In this document: positions 53,863 through 64,000 of the stretch, piece after piece | How the letters are laid out: each line of letters starts with the position of its first letter | Numbering within the stretch: position 1 is the first letter of the stretch | The notes under the pieces: model-generated | What the model was told of the DNA's origin: nothing | Seen by the model: the letters and a program-made list of their open reading frames with translations, nothing else | Databases searched by the model: none | Translations under genes and position numbers: made by a program | Source of the DNA: Conchocele bisecta | Lineage: Eukaryota > Mollusca > Bivalvia > Lucinida > Thyasiridae | Assembly: GCA_029237695.1 (NCBI GenBank) | Contig: CM055280.1 | Location: 28,152,560 to 28,216,559 of the forward strand | Length of the DNA stretch: 64,000 nt | Direction: 5' to 3'

Positions 53863-54606
53863 TTATGCATACATTTCTCCGTCAGGTGTAGCTATTGGTG
53901 GCATTACCCACTCCTCGTACCTATCAGGTAGTTTCCGAACCCTTACAGGCCGCATGTGTGGTGGCGATGGCAATTGTATGACCAAAGACGGTTGTTCAGG
54001 GGCCGGTACAATGGTTTCAGGGGACTGTACAGTTCTCTCTGGGGACTGCACGCTATGACCAACCGAAGCTGTATCACGTTCTGGCGCATATGGTATTCTC
54101 TGTACACTGCGTGTCAGAGAGGTGCTACCTGTACTGTACGGATGCGGGGTCGGCGATAACGTCGCGGAATTTGGCACATTAGTAGTAGAAAGTGAATTTC
54201 TGCTTTCACTGGGACCAGAGATGGATTCTCTCGTTCGCCACGACAAATTCTGATCACTATCGCATTGCATCACGCCACCTCGACTATGATGTACGTTCTC
54301 TGTCCCACTAACACTGTGTATTCCAGAAGCAGTGTGTTTATGACTGGTTCTGGCACTGCGTCATCTGGCGGGTATTACATATTTGGGTACTGTCACCAAA
54401 TCAGACTCGTCTGATGCGTCATTCCCGGAGTCTGGCTCAGAACTGTCGTAATGTGGCGTGTGATCTTTCACACGACCTCTCTTACGACATCCTGGTCTCG
54501 TCAAAACTTTTGTGGGATTGGATTCTGAACAAGGAATCGACAAAAACGGTAACAATAGATTGCGATGGAGAGTACGAATAGGACCCTTTACAGATTCCTT
54601 TCGCAC
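53863..54606 (-). pseudogene. Gypsy-1b pol tail
   Basis: 54361-54606 has RTLHRNLLLPFLSIP and an acidic Ser-rich linker. 53863-54273 has Ser/Pro-rich sequence ending VRKLPDRYEEWVMPPIATP. It is the same tail as 20652-21553, again split between frames. Confidence 0.7.
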
Positions 54607-55032
54607 ATGATAAACTGGTACATTATTGTTAGGGATTTCGCTAACAATGTACGATTCCTGCTCCCATTTGTCTGCCAGTTTTGTTTTACCTCACAACCCT
54701 ACATTTCTGACCAAAATCTTGTCCCCCACCTCAAGAGCAGAATGTCTGACCTTGCGGTCGTACTTACCCTTGTATCGTTCAGACTGTTTCTGTGCCTCCC
54801 TGCTGGCAACTTTATATGCGAAGTCCATCCGTTTTCTCAGTTTCTGCGCATAGTTCTCATGGCAAGTGGTAGACTAAGACTTACCTTCAATCCCAAGAAA
54901 AGCATCGACTGCAAGTCTGGGATGCCAACCAAACATGAAATAATGAGGCGAGAATCCTGTAGTGCCATTGCGGGTCGCATTGTATGCATGGACTAAGGGA
55001 GCCACATACGTCTTCCAATCTGATTTCTGGTG

Positions 55033-55764
55033 TTACTCAAGTGTTCCTAACATTTTGAGAATTGTCTGATTAAAGCGCTCAACTTGTCCATTGTCCATGG
55101 GGTGATAGGGAGTTGTACGCGATTTCTCCACATGTGCAATGCTACAGAGCTCTTTAATAAGGCGACTCTCAAAATTGCTACCTTGATCACTATGGAGACG
55201 AGCTGGAAATCCATAATGGCAGATGAAGTTTTCATACAGTACCTTTGCTGTTGTCTGGGCTGTATGATTGCGTGTAGGAATGGCTTGAGCATATCTTGTA
55301 AAATGATCCGTTATAACCAAGATATCCTCAAAACCATCCTTCGACCTCTCTAGTGAAAGAAAATCGATATATACCAGCTCCATAGGTCTGCTACACGAAA
55401 TATTCACGAGTTCAGCACTCTGTACAGGGTACTTCTTTCTGCGGAGACACCTACCACAGTTTGCTACCTTATTGTTGACATCTTGTTCCAATCCTGGCCA
55501 ATTAAACCGCTGCCTTACCAACCATAGAGTCCGGTCTCGACACTGGTGGCCTAAGTCGTCATGCAAACCCTTCATTGCCAAAGTACGATGTGACACTGGC
55601 AAAACCAACTGCTGTACCGGATTTCCGTCTAACTCTGTATTGCGGTACAAAATGTTACCTTGCATACTCAGCTTCTTCCATTCCCGGAGATACTTTCTTA
55701 CCTCTACGTTTTCGTGGTGTAGTTCTAGTCTGGGTCGAATGCCACTGGTAAGCCGATCCATCAC
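55033..55764 (-). pseudogene. Gypsy-1b integrase, zinc-binding and catalytic domains
   Basis: A 243-codon open frame. Zinc site: His 68 and His 73 (GLHDDLGHQ), Cys 103 and Cys 106 (NCGRC). Catalytic residues: Asp 134 (YIDFLSLERS), Asp 193 (HSDQGSNF), Glu 229 (GQVERFNQT), a D-35-E spacing identical to Gypsy-2. The frame stops after MLGTLE, before the C-terminal domain, which lies in another frame at 54361-54996. This is the best-preserved Gypsy-1 integrase in the window. Confidence 0.85.
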
Positions 55765-55810
55765 TCTCGCTAGCGTCTCATCCTCTGCTTGGACCTTGTG
55801 CCAGTTAACG

Positions 55811-56415
55811 TTAGCAAAGTCTGACTCGCTTACCTGCTCCTGTTCCAGTTCTGCCAGTTCTGATGAGTCGCATAACTGATTTACTTACCAGTGCAGCATT
55901 ACATACTGCTTTCACGACGTCTGAGAACATCTCCCTTGTCTCCCCTGGCTGAGGACGTCGTGATAATCCGTCAGCGTCCTGGTTAGACTTACCTGACCTG
56001 TACATCAAACTGAAGTTATAATTCGCTAATGAGGATAGCCATCGATGACTCGTAGCGTCCAGTTTGGAAGTTTTTATGACGTACGTGAGGGGATTGTTAT
56101 CTGTACGTACCTCAAACTCGTTGCCGTACAAGTAGTCGTAAAATTTATCCGACAATGCCCACTTTAGACAAAGAAATTCCAACTTATGAGCGGGATAGTT
56201 ACGTGTTCCCTCGGCCTTAACCCGCGACTTGCATAGGCTATGACTCGTTCCTTACCTTGCTGAACCTGGTAGAGTACTGCACCCAAACCATCTGCTGAGG
56301 CATCTGTGTTCACTACAAATGGCTTACCGAAATCAGTATATTCAAGGACAGGCGGTGTGGTGAGACATTGTATGATTGTCTGAAATGCACTGTGCTGTGA
56401 CTCACCCAATTTCAC
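55811..56415 (-). pseudogene. Gypsy-1b RNase H, broken
   Basis: 56164-56415 contains PPVLEYTDFGKPFVVNTDAS and GLGAVLYQVQQGKERVIAYA. 55811-56182 contains FLCLKWALSDKFYDYLYGNE, TDNNPLTYV and GKSNQDADGLSRR. A frameshift near 56175 splits the domain. Asp, Glu and Asp positions of the active site are readable across the two frames. Confidence 0.8.
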
Positions 56416-56464
56416 GGAGTTCTCAATTTTGTGGATGCTCTAGCCGCCTTGTTAATCGGATGGC

Positions 56465-57337
56465 CTACAACAGGCCATTGAGAGGCTTAACTATCATTAC
56501 ATAGCCCTGTATAAACCTGCGGTAGTAGCCCGTGAAACCAAGGAATGATCTAAGTTCCTTTATGGACCTTGCTTCCGGCCATGTGGTCAGTGCCGATATT
56601 TTGTCAGGATCGGTACGAATTCCGTCGTCTGATACTATGTGGCCTAAGTACTTCACATCCGTTTGGAAAAAAACACATTTAGAGGGTTTGAGCTTTAAAT
56701 TGTGATGATGAAGCCTTTGAAACACACGTTCCAGACGGTTCAGATGTTCTTCAAAAAATATCGTCAAGGAATATCAGACATTCTCAGAAATTCAGTTCAC
56801 CCATACAGGTCTCCATGAGTCTTTGGAAGGTGGCTGGAGCATTCGTTAGCCCAAAAGCCATTCTATTACAATCGTAAAAACCGAATGCGCCAACTGAGAA
56901 TGCTGTCTTCTCCTTGTCCTCCTCCCTCATTTCCACTTGCCAGTAACCTGAAGGCAATTCCAGTTTACTGAAATATTTGGCACCTATGAGGGTGTTCATA
57001 GTGTCATCGACTCTAGGGAGACTGTATGCATCTTTTTTTAGTTTTGGCAATTAATATTCATAAAGTCTAGACAAAATCGGAGGGACCCATCTTTCTTCCG
57101 GACCAATACAACATTGGAAGAGTATGGACTCTTGGAATGTTGTATAGCACCTGCGTCAATCAAATCATCTCTTTCAGATGTTGTCGCACCTCTTTGAACA
57201 AACATTCCTGGTGGGATATGCATGTAAGATTCCTTAATCGGCGTATCATCCACCAGGCGTATGGCATGTTTCACCAAATCAGTGTTACCTAAGTCGGTGA
57301 AGGACTTTGAGAATATGCTTTCCCATTTCTGTAACAA
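56465..57337 (-). pseudogene. Gypsy-1b reverse transcriptase, three frames
   Basis: 57038-57337 holds LVRKKDGSLRFCLDFMNI. 56784-57050 holds KLELPSGYWQ, where the first catalytic Asp of the KLDLRSGYWQ motif is Glu, and AFGLTNAPATFQRLM. 56465-56767 resumes after a deletion that removed the FLDD region and continues with LGFTGYYRRFI. The loss of catalytic residues shows the copy is dead. Confidence 0.8.
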
Positions 57338-57477
57338 CTGTTAAGTTTGTGCGATATGATCAGTGGAGAGATTCTCCCCACTAATCTTAATTCCAAGGTC
57401 GCCCAAACTAAAATCTATATCAGGCTCACCTGGTATAGCATTATCATTCTCATGTACAACTTCACTATGTACAGAGT

Positions 57478-58167
57478 TCACCTGCATCGTGAGTCCATTA
57501 CCTTGACCTCATTCAAACAACACAAGTTTGACATTGGGCGAATTTTAATTTGATTGGCCGATAAATTGCATACCCTAACTGGGACAGTACCACTGTTTGA
57601 TTCGACCAATGAAACAACTCTTGGACAAATTGCCAAGCTACCAGCTTGTGATGTATCAATATGCTCAGTAATTGCGGTGTTAACACTGCCATGCTTCCGC
57701 ACTATGCCATGTAATGTTGTCACTTCACCAGGGCCTAATGTGAATGCTCTTCGCACCAACACCGAATTACTCGCACTCATTGAGTCAAAAGCGGTCTTCC
57801 ATGCTTGTAGTATCTCTGTTATATCATCAACATATTGTTTGTCTGTGTAGAAACGTATCACATTCGTTCCCACAATAACCGGTACCCTCTGATTATAATT
57901 AGTGTCTGGTGTGACTAACACAGGAAACTAATCAGATCTATCAGTCCCAGGTGGAGACAAGAATGGTACGCTGATGTCGGCCTCAATGTAATCCATGTAT
58001 GGAAGCACATTACCCCCTGCGCCATGTACATGGAGATCGAAATCACCAATGCTCAATAACCTGGGTAATGGATCTAATCTGTTATAAAAGCTTTCTGATA
58101 TACATGTGATCATAGACCCACTGTCTATCAATGCCTTTGTAGTTTCACCACAAAACCGATCAGTCAA
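57478..58167 (-). pseudogene. Gypsy-1b protease and linker, one in-frame stop
   Basis: 58167-57928 encodes CGETTKALIDSGSMITCIS with the D-S-G active site and ends at a TAG (57928-57930). Gypsy-1a has TAT at that site. The same frame then reopens as VLVTPDTNYNQRVPVIVGTN and runs to 57478. A stop also lies just upstream of TDRFCGE in both copies, so how this frame is entered from gag is unclear. Confidence 0.75.
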
Positions 58168-58220
58168 TCAGGTGTTCGTTTTTGGAAGGACGGGATGTAG
58201 CATCCGCTGTTTTATCACCA

Positions 58221-58246
58221 TCTCCTATTTGCCCTACAATAGGAGA
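58221..58246 (-). promoter_or_regulatory. Hairpin after the Gypsy-1 gag stop
   Basis: TCTCCTATT (minus strand, 58246-58238) pairs exactly with AATAGGAGA (58229-58221) around GTAGGGCA. The stem starts two bases after the gag stop (58249-58251). The same hairpin occurs at 25039-25064 in Gypsy-1a. The loop matches that of the Gypsy-2 hairpin while the stem differs. The preceding GGGCCAAAAGA is only partly like a slippery site. Confidence 0.65.
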
Positions 58247-58248
58247 GG

Positions 58249-59586
58249 TTAATCTTTTGGCCCTTGCCTTGTTCTATTGTCCCCATCACGGTTACTTTGG
58301 GACGTTCCGCGTCCGGAACCCCCATAGTAACCCCTACCGCGATAGCCCCTGGTACCAGAAGCACCACGGTAATGTTCACGACCACGACCTCTGGTGCTAT
58401 AATTGTCACTACTGGATCTGTTGTCAGACGTTGAAGTAGTAAGATTGTTTTCATATGATTCCATATTTTTCTCCATAGTCCGCAACTTATCCATCAATTG
58501 CGTCATCTGTTCTGACATTTTTTCAATCTTTGTTGACTGGTCATGCGATTCTAACTGCACAGGGTCGTGTTGTGCATGTTTCAGTTTTGAGTGACTCTGA
58601 GAGGACGGCAGTGAATCTGTAGCGGTTAGCTCCAGGTCCACTGGCGTAATCTCTCTGATCAACGAATCAAATCTTTTCAACAAGTCATATTTATGTCTAG
58701 TCTGCTTCTTCAGTCTCTCACTGCGGAGACTGGTCCAAAGGTTAGACCTTAGCATGTCATTCTTTGCTTCAAAGTTCATGTGCCCATCGTCAATTGCCAA
58801 CTGTAAAATTGACTCAAGTGTACATCCAAATGCAGTGACTGACTCATTCTCCCCTTGCACAGTGGTGTAAAATTTCTGCATAACAGGCTCATTACTCGAC
58901 ACATTACTAAATGACCCATCTAGTTTCTGAAGTATCTGAGTACTGGAAGCGGATTCTCCCAGGGGAATCAACATTTGTCTAGCTGTACCCCTAAGTGATT
59001 TTCTGATAGCCTGTAACAACACATGTTCAATCACTTGACTATCTAGCATGAGACACCGTAACTCAAATCGCCATACCTCATATGTAACATCACCTTTTTG
59101 AGCCGGTTCATCTCCAGAGAACTGTGGTATTTGTATTTTGTTCAACTGGGTGGTGGGCTTAGAAGTTACATTCTGATTTGGTGGTGGTATGGGTTTTCCA
59201 AACTGTGTAAATGCCGAGACGGCTGTTTGTTGTGGATGTGAAATCCCCTGCCTTGACATGTCAGTATCGTGAAATTGCAATCTGGGATTGGCCTGTGTTG
59301 GGGATGGAATAAGGGAGCCTAACTGACCTGGGGTCGCATTATGTGTGTTATGTACCACTCCCCCTAACGTCGGACTAGTACCAGGGATGTGAAATCTCGG
59401 TATCGGTTTAGCTGGCAAAGATGCGCTAAGTTTGTCAGCTAATGTCACCTTAGGAGTGGATGTCGATGGTTGTTTCAACAACTCATATTCCTCATGTGTT
59501 AACACAACATAATTTCCCTGGTTATTCAATGCCTTAACCATCAATTCATAGTCTGGTATATTCAACTCTTCCCCACCCGAAGCCAT
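58249..59586 (-). CDS. Gypsy-1b Gag, PNMA-like capsid with Arg-Gly box, intact ORF
   Basis: 445 codons from the first ATG (59586); the frame is open 20 codons further up but without ATG. Residues ~1-150 are Pro/Ser/Thr/Gln-rich. Residues ~156-320 form the capsid-like core: FSGDEPAQKGD, YEVWRFELRCLM, AIRKSLRGTARQMLIPLG, SFSNVSSNEPVMQKFYTTVQ, ESVTAFGCTLESILQLA, KNDMLRSNLWTSLRSERL. This is the PNMA/Ty3 gag pattern. After a predicted coiled coil (KIEKMSEQMTQLMDKLRTME) comes an RGG box (about 398-427, RGRGREHYRGASGTRGYRG) in place of CCHC zinc knuckles. Gag would form the particle and bind RNA. It is the only Gypsy-1 gene left uninterrupted. Confidence 0.85.
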   Translation of the reverse strand: MASGGEELNIPDYELMVKALNNQGNYVVLTHEEYELLKQPSTSTPKVTLADKLSASLPAKPIPRFHIPGTSPTLGGVVHNTHNATPGQLGSLIPSPTQANPRLQFHDTDMSRQGISHPQQTAVSAFTQFGKPIPPPNQNVTSKPTTQLNKIQIPQFSGDEPAQKGDVTYEVWRFELRCLMLDSQVIEHVLLQAIRKSLRGTARQMLIPLGESASSTQILQKLDGSFSNVSSNEPVMQKFYTTVQGENESVTAFGCTLESILQLAIDDGHMNFEAKNDMLRSNLWTSLRSERLKKQTRHKYDLLKRFDSLIREITPVDLELTATDSLPSSQSHSKLKHAQHDPVQLESHDQSTKIEKMSEQMTQLMDKLRTMEKNMESYENNLTTSTSDNRSSSDNYSTRGRGREHYRGASGTRGYRGRGYYGGSGRGTSQSNRDGDNRTRQGPKD

Positions 59587-61804
59587 GTTCAAGTAAGTTC
59601 GGTTTGTCAATGAAACCAAAAAAGTGTCAAAGTCGATTTCTGACAATCAGCGTCAGTAGTGAGTCCTTAACGTGTACGTCTATTTCTAATAGTATGTTTC
59701 TATGTCAGCTGGTAATTACACTAAGTTAAATACCAATCACCATAATATGCATGCTAAATAATCGTCAGATACATACACCTGCAGATTCTGCTCGCGCTCT
59801 CACTGCTTCTACTATATGTAGACACATATGAAGCCAACTTATGCAGCCACACACAATATCAATAAGTACAGCATAGATTACGTGTATTACAGAACTGAGA
59901 AATATTTTTACCAAAATTCTCAATTCAATTACCACTGAAATGAAACCACACACATATAATTACAATATGTGACGTAGATGTACAATCGTCAATCGCACGG
60001 AATGAGATCAACCGGAAATCTGGAATAATTAAATTATCTGGAAAAAAAAAACAGACTTCGAATGACTCATTTAACTAAGACATTGTCAAATAATTAAATT
60101 TGAAAAAAAAATCAAATCATAATTCCAAATTTGTCAAAGTAAAAATCGTACAAATTACGAATTTTCAAAACAAAAATGCTATTATCGAACACGTGTTGTA
60201 AATTGTTTAAAAAATAAAACACAGACGAAAATGAATAGCAATGGTTTCAATTTATCTTGATTTCGAACCACAGAACATTTAACACTTAACACAGAACATA
60301 AAGCGTAGAGTATACACAACACATAGATCACACATAACACAAACTCGTATACACATCTTGTTCGTTCAGAGAACGCGCGCTGAACGCGTGCCGTATGCTA
60401 CGAAATGCAAATTCAAATCGCTATGCAGTGTTCCTATATGTTTGTAGTTATAACGCGAAGCAATATAAGCTATTGCGATAGGCAACTCATATCTATATGT
60501 GCATATATGTCGTATGTACCTAATTCGGCTGAGCATTGATCATCAACACATATGTGTAAACATGGTTGTTGTCTGCAATACGCTAAAAACAAAACATCAA
60601 CACAATGTACATGCATGTAACACGTCATTCAATAAACCTCACACAGAATACAACAATAACACAAACACTGTTCCCTATAGTTTATATGCACTGAAATGTG
60701 TGTGTCTCGCTGTCTATTCAACAGTTGTACTTTGCGACGCAATGTTTAGCAAATGTACGCTGGACAAACGTAAACAAACATGTACTCTATGTAATTGACT
60801 TATCAGTTACAGTACAGCAACTGAACTGAAGTCGCTCACCTGAAATCACACGAGAAATAATTGTGCGTCAGTCTAGTTGAATGAAAACCAATTTAGAATA
60901 CCATATACCAAATTTGATCGAAATGTGTAAGAAAACAATCACCTAAAGAAAATCACGTTAACAGTACAATTTTCCAAAGTTTTAGCGTCATTTATCGTAA
61001 AGTGCCAAAAATTGCAGACGACATTTCCAAACCAATAACGAAAATAGGAATTGATCTAATAAACCCCGTGTACAGGTAATCATACCCAAACAAATTAACA
61101 CTTTGCATTTATATCACTCGGAAACAATGCATGAACGAAGGATGGACGTAGACAGATAACGGATGGCCAGACGAAAAGTGGCAACAACCTACGAGCGCAT
61201 ATCAGCATTCGCTAATACAAGCTGAAAATGCGCGATCGCTTACTCATGCTACATTGTCCATGCACATACATGTGATACATGTACACCATGTACACAGGCG
61301 AAGATCGCATGAGTAACCGACATGTTTTCCAACATATATGCAAAACCGCCGCGAAAATATCCCTAATATGAACATTCACAAGTTGCTACTCAACATCACA
61401 TGCCACTTACACGTAACACGTCACACAATAAACATTTTAACATAAACACAATTGCGTCACACACCGCCTACGAACGATGACACAGTTTATACTGTCCCAA
61501 GACGAGGCGATCAGTAGATCACCGCGTTCGAATCGCACGAGCGAAGCCGCTTCGATACCTGGGTTTCCTTCTAGGTAGCCGTACGTTTAGTCATGACGAT
61601 AACGCGAACCAGTTTTGTGCACAAATAATTAAGTCAACAATGCATTGTTTATTTATAAACATGATAAACAGAGCTCTATATTTATATTTATCGGCGGATT
61701 TTCCGTGTATTCGGTACAGGAATTCTCGTTTGTCAGTGATTCCCAGTCGAATTGGACGGAGAAATGTTGACGTTGATCCAATCAGCCACCCATTTTAGTC
61801 ACCA
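59587..61804 (-). other. Gypsy-1b leader
   Basis: About 2.2 kb from gag to PBS with no Gypsy-2 insertion; the empty target TATA is at 60311-60314. It includes a ~226-bp block (60735-60965) lost from Gypsy-1a. No supported gene. Confidence 0.75.
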
Positions 61805-61822
61805 AAATCACGTTGGGTGCCA
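61805..61822 (-). other. Gypsy-1b primer-binding site, one change
   Basis: Minus strand TGGCACCCAACGTGATTT, differing from Gypsy-1a by G to A at position 5. Confidence 0.75.
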
Positions 61823-61824
61823 TT

Positions 61825-62319
61825 TGTCACAGGTGTATGGAGAATAAAGAAACATTCCACACTGTGGGTTCAGTCTTGGTTGTGTATTTGTATATATGTA
61901 TATATATATACAGCATATTATGGGTGACCGAAGGTATATATTGTATAATATTGTATGTAAATAAATATTATAATCATTCACTAGCTATGGCTACGACTAG
62001 TTGATTCCATGTATCGGTGTCGAATCACCGGCTGAAGGCTAATTAGCGCGCTTGCGCGGAATATTAGTTTACGCATGCATGGCTACATCCAATCAACATA
62101 CATACAGGCTATGACGTCACAGTACGGGAAATAAACATACAACGAGACGTAACACATGACCTGTGTGGACAAATGAAATACAGACATGCAAACAAATGGA
62201 CGACAAGAGCAATACGTAACGATTCACGTGACATAAACGTAAAGTGAACTTTATATATTAATAGGGCAGCATGTTGAATTACGATGTAGCCACAGGTAAA
62301 CATATCTAACCCTGTGACA
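61825..62319 (-). repeat. Gypsy-1b 5' LTR
   Basis: 495 bp, TGTCACAGG to CCCTGTGACA. It has a shorter TATATA run than 39985-40493 and scattered substitutions. ACTATAACAG follows, as in Gypsy-1a. Confidence 0.9.
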
Positions 62320-62387
62320 ACTATAACAGTTATTGTTACAGTGATAGTGTATTTAGTAGTGGCACAACTAGTATGAATGTCATATAG
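62320..62387. repeat. Duplicated flank of Gypsy-1
   Basis: Matches 40494-40561 (ACTATAACAGTTATTGTTAC, TAGTAGTGGCACAACT), then diverges abruptly after GAATGTCATATA. This is the right boundary of the duplicated block. Confidence 0.85.
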
Positions 62388-63029
62388 TGGATGAGCCAGA
62401 TCCCTGAAAATAGGGTAATCACTACCACTTGGGGGGGGGGGGCAAATTTCCACTATATTTTATGGAAAGGTATACATATCTAGATATTATTTCTGCATGA
62501 TAGCAGTTTGAACCTTGTAGCTTAACGATTGTATGGCCTTTTATGTAATCCCCCTTAGCGGACAAATGTGCGGTTCATAAAAACATTGCGAATATAGCAA
62601 ATAAGCACACTATACAAGGCAACCACACACCAGGATTGTTCTGAAGCAGAAGGCTTATGGTTTATACTTTGAAGAAAATCAAAATTCCATACTTGTATTC
62701 AATATGGCTACCAATATTGAAGATGGCCACCAAAAAAACATATGTTTTTACCCACTACAGTAAAATATTAAATCCACATGTTGTTATTAATAGTTTTTAT
62801 CGCTTCATTACATTAACCCATTACTTATAACATATTTTAAAATGTTGAATATTTGTTTATGCTTCCGTATGTAATAAATAAATACCTATAATTAAGATGC
62901 CGCCAACAAATCATTCATATGTTTGCTATGTCTTTGCTGTAATGTAATGTACATCTAACAAGAAATGCGTCTGTCGAACGCGGATGCCACCTGCAGCATA
63001 TTTGAGAAACAGTGACAAAGTGGTGAAAC
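62388..63029. other. AT-rich sequence with GATGGCCRCC motifs
   Basis: A G-run at about 62431-62442 and motifs such as AATATGGCTACC and AAGATGGCCACC around 62702-62730 recall the fold-back arms. No gene is supported. Confidence 0.5.
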
Positions 63030-63035
63030 GAAAAG

Positions 63036-63480
63036 TGTGACGGACGGACGGACGGACGGACGGACTGTTGTGGGGTTTGTTGCATGTGGGGTTTTTGGCC
63101 AAGTCTTTTTTTTTTTTTTGGGTGCTATTTGTGGGGTGCAAACAATGCTAAAGGTGTTATCTCCCCTATACTAACTTTCTCTCGTTTTCTTATGTCTCCT
63201 GCATGCACTTGTGGGGTATTTGGGTTTGATCAGTGAAGTACAATATGTACTTGTGGGGAAATTTAGTCAGCCATTGTTTGTGGGGTTTGGATGGACGGAC
63301 GGTTTTGACCATCACCCTCTGGGGTGTCAATTTTTTGGCTTTTCAGAAGTGATGGAGTTCATTAAGATATAGTTGCGTATGGGGTGCACCCCACATGCAA
63401 CAAAAAACCCACATGCATGTCATGTACTCGTGAATCACCCCACAACGTCACTTCAGGGAGAGCGGACGGACGGTCCAAAC
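63036..63480. repeat. (GACG)n tract and TGTGGGGT-rich region
   Basis: GACGGACGGACGGACGG at 63039-63064 is followed by about eight TGTGGGG or GGGGTG motifs. An inverted pair, TTGTTGCATGTGGGGTTTTT (~63077) against CCCCACATGCAACAAAAAAC (~63388), spans most of the stretch. Low complexity, not coding. Confidence 0.65.
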
Positions 63481-64000
63481 ACTATTTGCCACCCGTTTCT
63501 TCGAAGCCCGGTGGCATAATAATTGTTTTTATCAATTCATTGCTATAGGCTAATTGGTTTCATAGATTTCTTTGCACTGTCATTAACTAATTGAGTCATT
63601 TACATATTGATAATACATTTTGTCAAATTCAAAATGGCCGCCATGAACATAATAATAGCCTAACAGTAATACTGGTGGTTGTGAAGAAAAAACGTGAATC
63701 GGTATACTTTTACCGGGGTTCTTCTCGAACGGGGTGGAAATTGATCGACATGTCAGAATAAGCGGCTGGTGTTATATATGGCTTGTACAGTTTCATGGAC
63801 CAGGCCCTCTATGCAAAAGCTGCAGAAATACTATGGAAACAGAAAGAGAGATATTCCCATATAGTCATTCGACTGGGTACATTCCATACAATAATGACGC
63901 TGCTCGCTATCATTGGACGGCGGTTTCAGGACGCGGGACTGCGTGATATATGCATTGAAGCTGGTTTAGTAGTGCAAGGTTCATTGTCAGGGGTCATGGA
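63481..64000. other. Nothing recognised to the window edge
   Basis: Contains CAAAATGGCCGCCATG near 63630 and a 70-codon + strand frame at 63734-63946 with no domain. A partial repeat continuing past the edge is possible. Confidence 0.45.

Larger units (their letters stand above)
53806..62319 (-). mobile_element. Gypsy-1b: second copy of the older Ty3-like element, 3' LTR deleted
   Basis: Matches Gypsy-1a throughout. It retains the 5' LTR and an intact gag but has frameshifts through pol and no 3' LTR. Flanks on both sides also match those of Gypsy-1a, so the pair arose by duplication of the locus rather than by two retrotransposition events. Confidence 0.9.

Noticed and set aside
63734..63946. 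70-codon + strand frame near the window edge
   Set aside because: No recognisable domain or splice structure. It could be part of a repeat continuing past the edge.

Overview
This window looks like non-coding, repeat-dominated DNA from a marine invertebrate, most probably a bivalve mollusc. The evidence is indirect: AT-rich sequence with spliced GC-rich exons, (CCGT)n microsatellites tied to ~160-bp cassettes that include the phrase AAGGTCAAGGTCAC, AGCTCACCTGAGC-ended repeats, and Ty3-type retrotransposons. No bacterial-style gene organisation is present. The only host-gene signal I can support is a pair of phase 1-1 sushi/CCP exons on the + strand (42238-42429 and 43138-43317).

Layout. 1-9.9 kb: tandem and palindromic repeats, including a TA-flanked inverted-repeat element (3736-4320) whose body is a GATATC palindrome satellite. 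9.9-15.4 kb: one diverged giant palindrome centred near 12462 and invaded by younger repeats. 15.9-17.2 kb: coding remnants of one or two retroelements and a tRNA-like segment. 17.4-42.1 kb: a fold-back element whose diverged inverted arms end in an ACGAGATAGC-type satellite. A Ty3-like element (Gypsy-1a, minus strand, 19654-40493, target duplication ACTA) sits inside it, and a second, younger Ty3-like element (Gypsy-2, minus strand, 27143-38721, target duplication TATA) sits inside Gypsy-1a. 42.1-44 kb: the sushi exons separated by hairpin MITEs. 44.2-47.8 kb: inverted-repeat ends around a six-unit ~440-bp tandem array. 47.9-50.7 kb: a broken 5'-truncated non-LTR retrotransposon. 51.3-52.1 kb: a CACACTGTAGCA satellite. 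52.5-62.4 kb: a second copy of the fold-back left arm plus Gypsy-1 (Gypsy-1b), without the Gypsy-2 insertion and without its 3' LTR. 62.4-64 kb: low-complexity sequence rich in TGTGGGGT, then nothing recognisable.

How the parts relate. The nesting gives a relative history: fold-back element, then Gypsy-1 insertion, then duplication of the fold-back/Gypsy-1 block, then Gypsy-2 insertion in one copy (the other copy keeps the empty TATA site at 60311-60314). Gypsy-2 LTRs differ at 3 of 582 positions, whereas Gypsy-1 LTRs are clearly more diverged.

Both Ty3-like families encode a capsid that resembles the PNMA (paraneoplastic Ma antigen) gag fold, lack CCHC zinc knuckles and have DD35E integrases. 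Gypsy-2 adds a ~595-residue coiled-coil N-terminal extension to Gag. It also carries a textbook -1 frameshift signal (T TTA AAC, gag stop, stem-loop) at the gag/pol boundary. Gypsy-1 has a hairpin with the same loop and a different stem at the same place, which is the strongest candidate here for a conserved regulatory RNA structure.
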